DNA of 8,995 bases from Methanosarcinales archaeon (GTDB taxonomy: Archaea > Halobacteriota > Methanosarcinia > Methanosarcinales > Methanogasteraceae), in NCBI GenBank assembly GCA_030609345.1, contig JAUWCK010000030.1, positions 1 through 8,995 on the forward strand, given 5' to 3'. Position numbers and translations under genes: made by a program. A model generated the notes under the pieces. That model was not told where the DNA came from and did no database searches. It saw only the letters and a list, made by a program, of their open reading frames with translations. Positions 6,394-8,995 of this stretch are shown here, piece by piece. Positions within the stretch are counted from its first letter, which is position 1; each line of letters begins with the position of its first letter.

Positions 6394-6406
6394 CCGGATC
6401 GATACC

Positions 6407-6940
6407 ATGCATGAGCAGACCAGCGTAAGACCGATGATCTATGCCGCCATGTTTGCAGCCATGACAGCGATCGGCGCGTTCATAAGAGTCCCGATCCCGG
6501 CAAGCCCTGTGCCGATCACTCTCCAGGTCTTCTTTGTGCTGCTTGCAGGGCTGCTGCTTGGAAGCAAGTGGGCAGGGATGAGCATGATCGTGTATGTGAT
6601 GCTCGGGATCATCGGTTTTCCGGTATTTTCAGGCGGTTTGTCTGGAATCGGAGTCATTCTTGGACCGACAGGTGGATATATCATCGGATTCATCCCCGCC
6701 GCATTCATCACAGGATTGGTCACCGAAACATTTGGCAGAAGCACGCTTGCCGCGATCGGCGCTATGATCGCGGGTCTTGCAGCGATCTATCTCCTGGGAG
6801 TCGCACAATTATCCGTTGTCGCGGGTTTGTCTGTCCCGCAATCGGTTGTGATCGGCGTTCTTCCCTTCCTGATCGGGGACTCTGTCAAACTGGTTGCCGC
6901 ATTGATCGTATCAAGACTGACAGGTCCGGTGATCAGATGA
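6407..6940 (+). CDS. bioY: Biotin ECF transporter S component BioY
   Basis: A 177-residue membrane protein that binds biotin and delivers it inward with the ECF module. Family marks are IPASPVPITLQVFFVLLAGLL (about 29-49, the conserved first-loop PVPITLQ segment), GFPVFSGGLSG and GPTGGYIIGFIPAAF (about 86-100). Hydrophobic stretches fit six membrane helices, at about 10-27, 36-52, 56-72, 86-104, 112-134 and 142-170. The ATG at 6407 is chosen because upstream TTG codons would put the start before the operator; no good ribosome binding site is seen, only CCGGAT. M10 is an alternative. The stop overlaps the ATPase start as ATGA. A BirA-type operator just upstream supports biotin as the substrate rather than another vitamin. 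Confidence 0.93.
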   Translation: MHEQTSVRPMIYAAMFAAMTAIGAFIRVPIPASPVPITLQVFFVLLAGLLLGSKWAGMSMIVYVMLGIIGFPVFSGGLSGIGVILGPTGGYIIGFIPAAFITGLVTETFGRSTLAAIGAMIAGLAAIYLLGVAQLSVVAGLSVPQSVVIGVLPFLIGDSVKLVAALIVSRLTGPVIR

Positions 6941-8415
6941 TTGAACTTGTCAATATTAGCTTCTCGTATCCGGAAAGACCGGTTTTAAGGGATGTAAACC
7001 TCCGTATCAGACGAGGCGAGTATCTTGGCGTCACCGGAGACAATGGATCCGGGAAGACGACGCTTGTAAAACTCTTAAACGGTCTGCTGCTGCCCCATGA
7101 GGGGCGTGTCATGGTAAATGGCGCATCCACGAGCGACCGCGAGAGCTTGCTTGCGATCAGGCGGTCTGTGGGCATCGTATTCCAGAACCCGGATGCGCAG
7201 GCGGTCGGCGAAACCGTGGAAGAGGATATCGTCTTCGGGCTTGAGAATATCGGGGTTCCCGGGCATGAGATCGACCGCCGGATCGAGCGATATCTGGGGA
7301 TGCTTGGAATAAAGGAACTTCGCAACCGAAATATCAGTCTTTTGAGCGGCGGTCAGAAGCAACTGGTGAATATCGCCGCGGTCATGGCGATGGAGCCTGC
7401 ATGTATCGTTTTTGACGAGGCGCTCTCGATGCTGGATGCCGATAATCGAAGAAACGTGCTTCTGAGGATATCTCGACTGAACAGCCGCGGCACCTCGATC
7501 ATACAGATCACGCATAACCCGGAGGATCTCGGCAACTGCCACAGGGTGATTGCGATCTCGGAAGGCAGGATATCGCCGCAGGGATTGGTGGAAGACGCAG
7601 AAGAAGCAAACGAAACAACGAAAGGAAAAGAAGGAAAAGAAGAAAGGGGAAGAAGAGAAGGGGGCGGAGAATTTAGAGATCGTAGAACCGGTCCCGGATC
7701 ATGGGTTTTCCAGGAGGGTGGCGGGATTGAGGTACGGCACCTGTCCCACACATACAATCCGGGCACAGAATGGGAGATTCCTGCGCTTAAGGACGTCAGC
7801 ATCTCCATCGGAAAGGGCGGGATCACGGGCATCGTCGGCGGGATCGGTTCAGGGAAGTCAACACTTGCCTGCCTCATCGCGGGACTTGACACGCCCGCCT
7901 CCGGCAGTATCGCGATCGACGGAAGACCCCCGGAACCGGGTGGGAACGTAAGAATTCTTTTTCAGCATCCAGAAGAGTTCTTCTTCGAGAGAACCGTCCG
8001 GGAGGCGGTGGCTTTCGGACTTTCGAAGGCGGGATTACCGGAAGATGCGGTAAAGGCGAGGGTTCTCTCTGCGATAGATGAGGTCGGTCTTGACAGGAGT
8101 ATTCTCGGAGAGTCGCCGTTCCAGATCAGTTCAGGGGAGCAGAGACTCGCTGCTTTCGCAATCTCGATCGCCATGAATCCAGAATACGTGATCCTCGACG
8201 AGCCCACCGCGGGACTTGATCAGAGATCAAGGAGACTGGTTCTGGATGCCATCAGGCGGATGGCAGGCGGCGGGCTGGCTGGCGGCGGCGCAACCGTCCT
8301 CTACATATCCCACCGGATCAGGGAGGTTCTTGAGGTCGCAGATCGGATCGCGGTGCTGGACGCTGGAAACCTGACGTTTGAGGGCACGAGAGCCATGTAT
8401 CAGGACCAGGTGTGA
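6937..8415 (+). CDS. Fused double ATPase of the biotin ECF transporter
   Basis: A 492-residue protein joining two ABC nucleotide-binding domains that are separate EcfA1 and EcfA2 proteins in many ECF systems. Domain 1 (about 1-218): Walker A GDNGSGKT (34-41), Q-loop FQNPDAQ (Q83), signature LSGGQ (136-140), Walker B IVFDEA (D160, E161), H193. Domain 2 (about 264-492): GGIGSGKS (301-308), FQHPEE (Q343), degenerate signature SSGEQ (398-402), VILDEP (D421, E422), H459. All catalytic positions are filled in both halves. The linker (about 219-263) is low-complexity Glu, Lys, Arg and Gly. The protein hydrolyses ATP on the cytoplasmic face and works with EcfT and BioY. The start overlaps the bioY stop by 4 nt; earlier in-frame starts would lie deep inside bioY. 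Fused ECF ATPases are known elsewhere. Confidence 0.93.
   Translation: MIELVNISFSYPERPVLRDVNLRIRRGEYLGVTGDNGSGKTTLVKLLNGLLLPHEGRVMVNGASTSDRESLLAIRRSVGIVFQNPDAQAVGETVEEDIVFGLENIGVPGHEIDRRIERYLGMLGIKELRNRNISLLSGGQKQLVNIAAVMAMEPACIVFDEALSMLDADNRRNVLLRISRLNSRGTSIIQITHNPEDLGNCHRVIAISEGRISPQGLVEDAEEANETTKGKEGKEERGRREGGGEFRDRRTGPGSWVFQEGGGIEVRHLSHTYNPGTEWEIPALKDVSISIGKGGITGIVGGIGSGKSTLACLIAGLDTPASGSIAIDGRPPEPGGNVRILFQHPEEFFFERTVREAVAFGLSKAGLPEDAVKARVLSAIDEVGLDRSILGESPFQISSGEQRLAAFAISIAMNPEYVILDEPTAGLDQRSRRLVLDAIRRMAGGGLAGGGATVLYISHRIREVLEVADRIAVLDAGNLTFEGTRAMYQDQV
7620..7664 (+). repeat. 45-nt uninterrupted polypurine tract in the ATPase linker
   Basis: From 7620 to 7664 the plus strand has only A and G, in short repeats of AAAGGA and GAAG type. 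It encodes the Lys/Glu/Arg/Gly-rich core of the linker between the two ATPase domains (about residues 229-243). Such tracts can change length by slippage and can form triplex DNA, but here the reading frame is kept on both sides. Confidence 0.7.
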
Positions 8416-8420
8416 GAGCG

Positions 8421-8995
8421 ATGTTTGCCACATATCGGAAAGGGAATTCGCACCTCCACCGGATCGACCCGCGGACGAAGTTGCTGCTGACCGCTGGAAC
8501 CGGCATTCTTGTGTATCTGGCAGATCCGCTGGGGCTTGGGCTGCTATCGATCGCCATATTCTTGCTGATACGCGTCGCAGGCATCCCTGCCTCAAGTCTC
8601 ATAAGGGGGCTTAGACCGATGGTGGTATTCTTTGCTCTGATATTCCTGACTCATCTGCTCCTACAGGGCGGCGGCGTCGTTGCTGCCGCGATTCCGGTCG
8701 CAAGGTTCGTTCTCCTGATACTCTTCACCACAGTACTGCTCCACACGACCTCGCAATCGGAGTTAAAGACCGCTCTCGTAGCTCTTATGAAGCCGCTCGG
8801 GGGTTCTGGTAGGGAACTGGCATTCATGGTTGGCGTGGCGATGGCGCTCATCCCCGGACTGATGCGTGATAAAGAGACGATTGCGAGAGCGCAGGCAGCG
8901 AGGGGATGCAAACCTGCCGGACTATGGGGGTTTGTCGCGCTGATCGTCCCGCTGCTGCGCAGATCATTTCGGAGAGCGGATGAACTCTCTGATGC
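8421..8995 (+). CDS. ecfT: ECF transporter transmembrane component EcfT (3' end beyond window)
   Basis: The coupling membrane subunit that links the ATPase to the S component (called BioN in biotin systems). The 191 residues seen open with HRIDPRTKLLL (12-23), the typical EcfT start, followed by hydrophobic helices at about 21-52, 66-82, 88-108 and 133-148. Then comes the first coupling motif in ARAQAARGCKPAG (Ala-Arg-Gly at 160-162). The sequence ends at RSFRRADELSDA, just before the place where the family has its second Ala-Arg-Gly motif; roughly 50-70 residues are missing. It begins 5 nt after the ATPase stop, and the operon continues off the edge. Confidence 0.93.
   Translation, partial: MFATYRKGNSHLHRIDPRTKLLLTAGTGILVYLADPLGLGLLSIAIFLLIRVAGIPASSLIRGLRPMVVFFALIFLTHLLLQGGGVVAAAIPVARFVLLILFTTVLLHTTSQSELKTALVALMKPLGGSGRELAFMVGVAMALIPGLMRDKETIARAQAARGCKPAGLWGFVALIVPLLRRSFRRADELSD

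Larger units (their letters stand above)
6034..6406. other. Divergent intergenic region between aIF1 and bioY
   Basis: A stretch of 373 nt without a gene I trust. Its left end carries the aIF1 promoter and its right end the bioY promoter and BirA-type operator. The middle (about 6115-6345) holds a 71-codon minus-strand reading frame (6082-6297) with no ribosome binding site and no family I recognise. It also has three ACGAAT hexamers spaced exactly 9 nt apart (6244-6267) and two CATGATG copies 16 nt apart (6092-6098, 6108-6114). No tRNA or clear structured RNA was seen. Confidence 0.6.

Noticed and set aside
6568..6936. Long N-terminal extension of the fused ATPase
   Set aside because: It reads through bioY in another frame and resembles nothing. 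The ABC domain begins normally at the ATG at 6937.

Overview
The window is archaeal DNA, most likely from a euryarchaeon of the methanogen or methanotroph (Methanomicrobia-like) type. The evidence is an archaeal aIF1 (SUI1) with an N-terminal zinc knuckle, an RtcB tRNA ligase interrupted by a large LAGLIDADG intein, a UPF0175/DUF3368 toxin-antitoxin pair typical of archaea, TATA-type promoters, and strong GGAGGTGA-like ribosome binding sites. I cannot name a genus from the sequence alone.

Layout from left to right. On the minus strand (1-3244), trpC (indole-3-glycerol phosphate synthase) is followed 19 nt later by rtcB, whose 3' end lies off the left edge. The rtcB frame is open throughout and holds a 502-residue intein at 652-2157, inserted immediately before the catalytic metal-binding cysteine. 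On the plus strand (3402-4156), divergent from trpC, lies a two-gene toxin-antitoxin module: a UPF0175 antitoxin overlapping a DUF3368 PIN-like protein. On the minus strand (4201-6033) a compact set reads aIF1, IscS (cysteine desulfurase), IscU (Fe-S scaffold). From 6034 to 6406 there is a divergent regulatory region. On the plus strand (6407-8995), an ECF-type vitamin transporter operon reads bioY (biotin S component), a single protein with two fused ATPase domains, and ecfT, which is cut by the right edge.

The best new reading in the non-coding DNA is a BirA-type operator (CTGTCAACC, 14 nt, GGTTAACAA) at 6362-6393, just downstream of a TATA-like box and 13 nt before bioY. It ties the ECF operon to biotin repression and supports biotin as the substrate. 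The three transporter proteins form one machine: BioY binds biotin in the membrane, EcfT couples it, and the fused ATPase supplies both nucleotide-binding domains. IscS and IscU likewise work as a pair, the desulfurase handing sulfur to the scaffold.

I saw no CRISPR array, rRNA, tRNA or insertion sequence. No wholly unknown system is evident; the points of most interest are the intein at the RtcB active site, the BirA operator, and the fused ATPase with its low-complexity charged linker.
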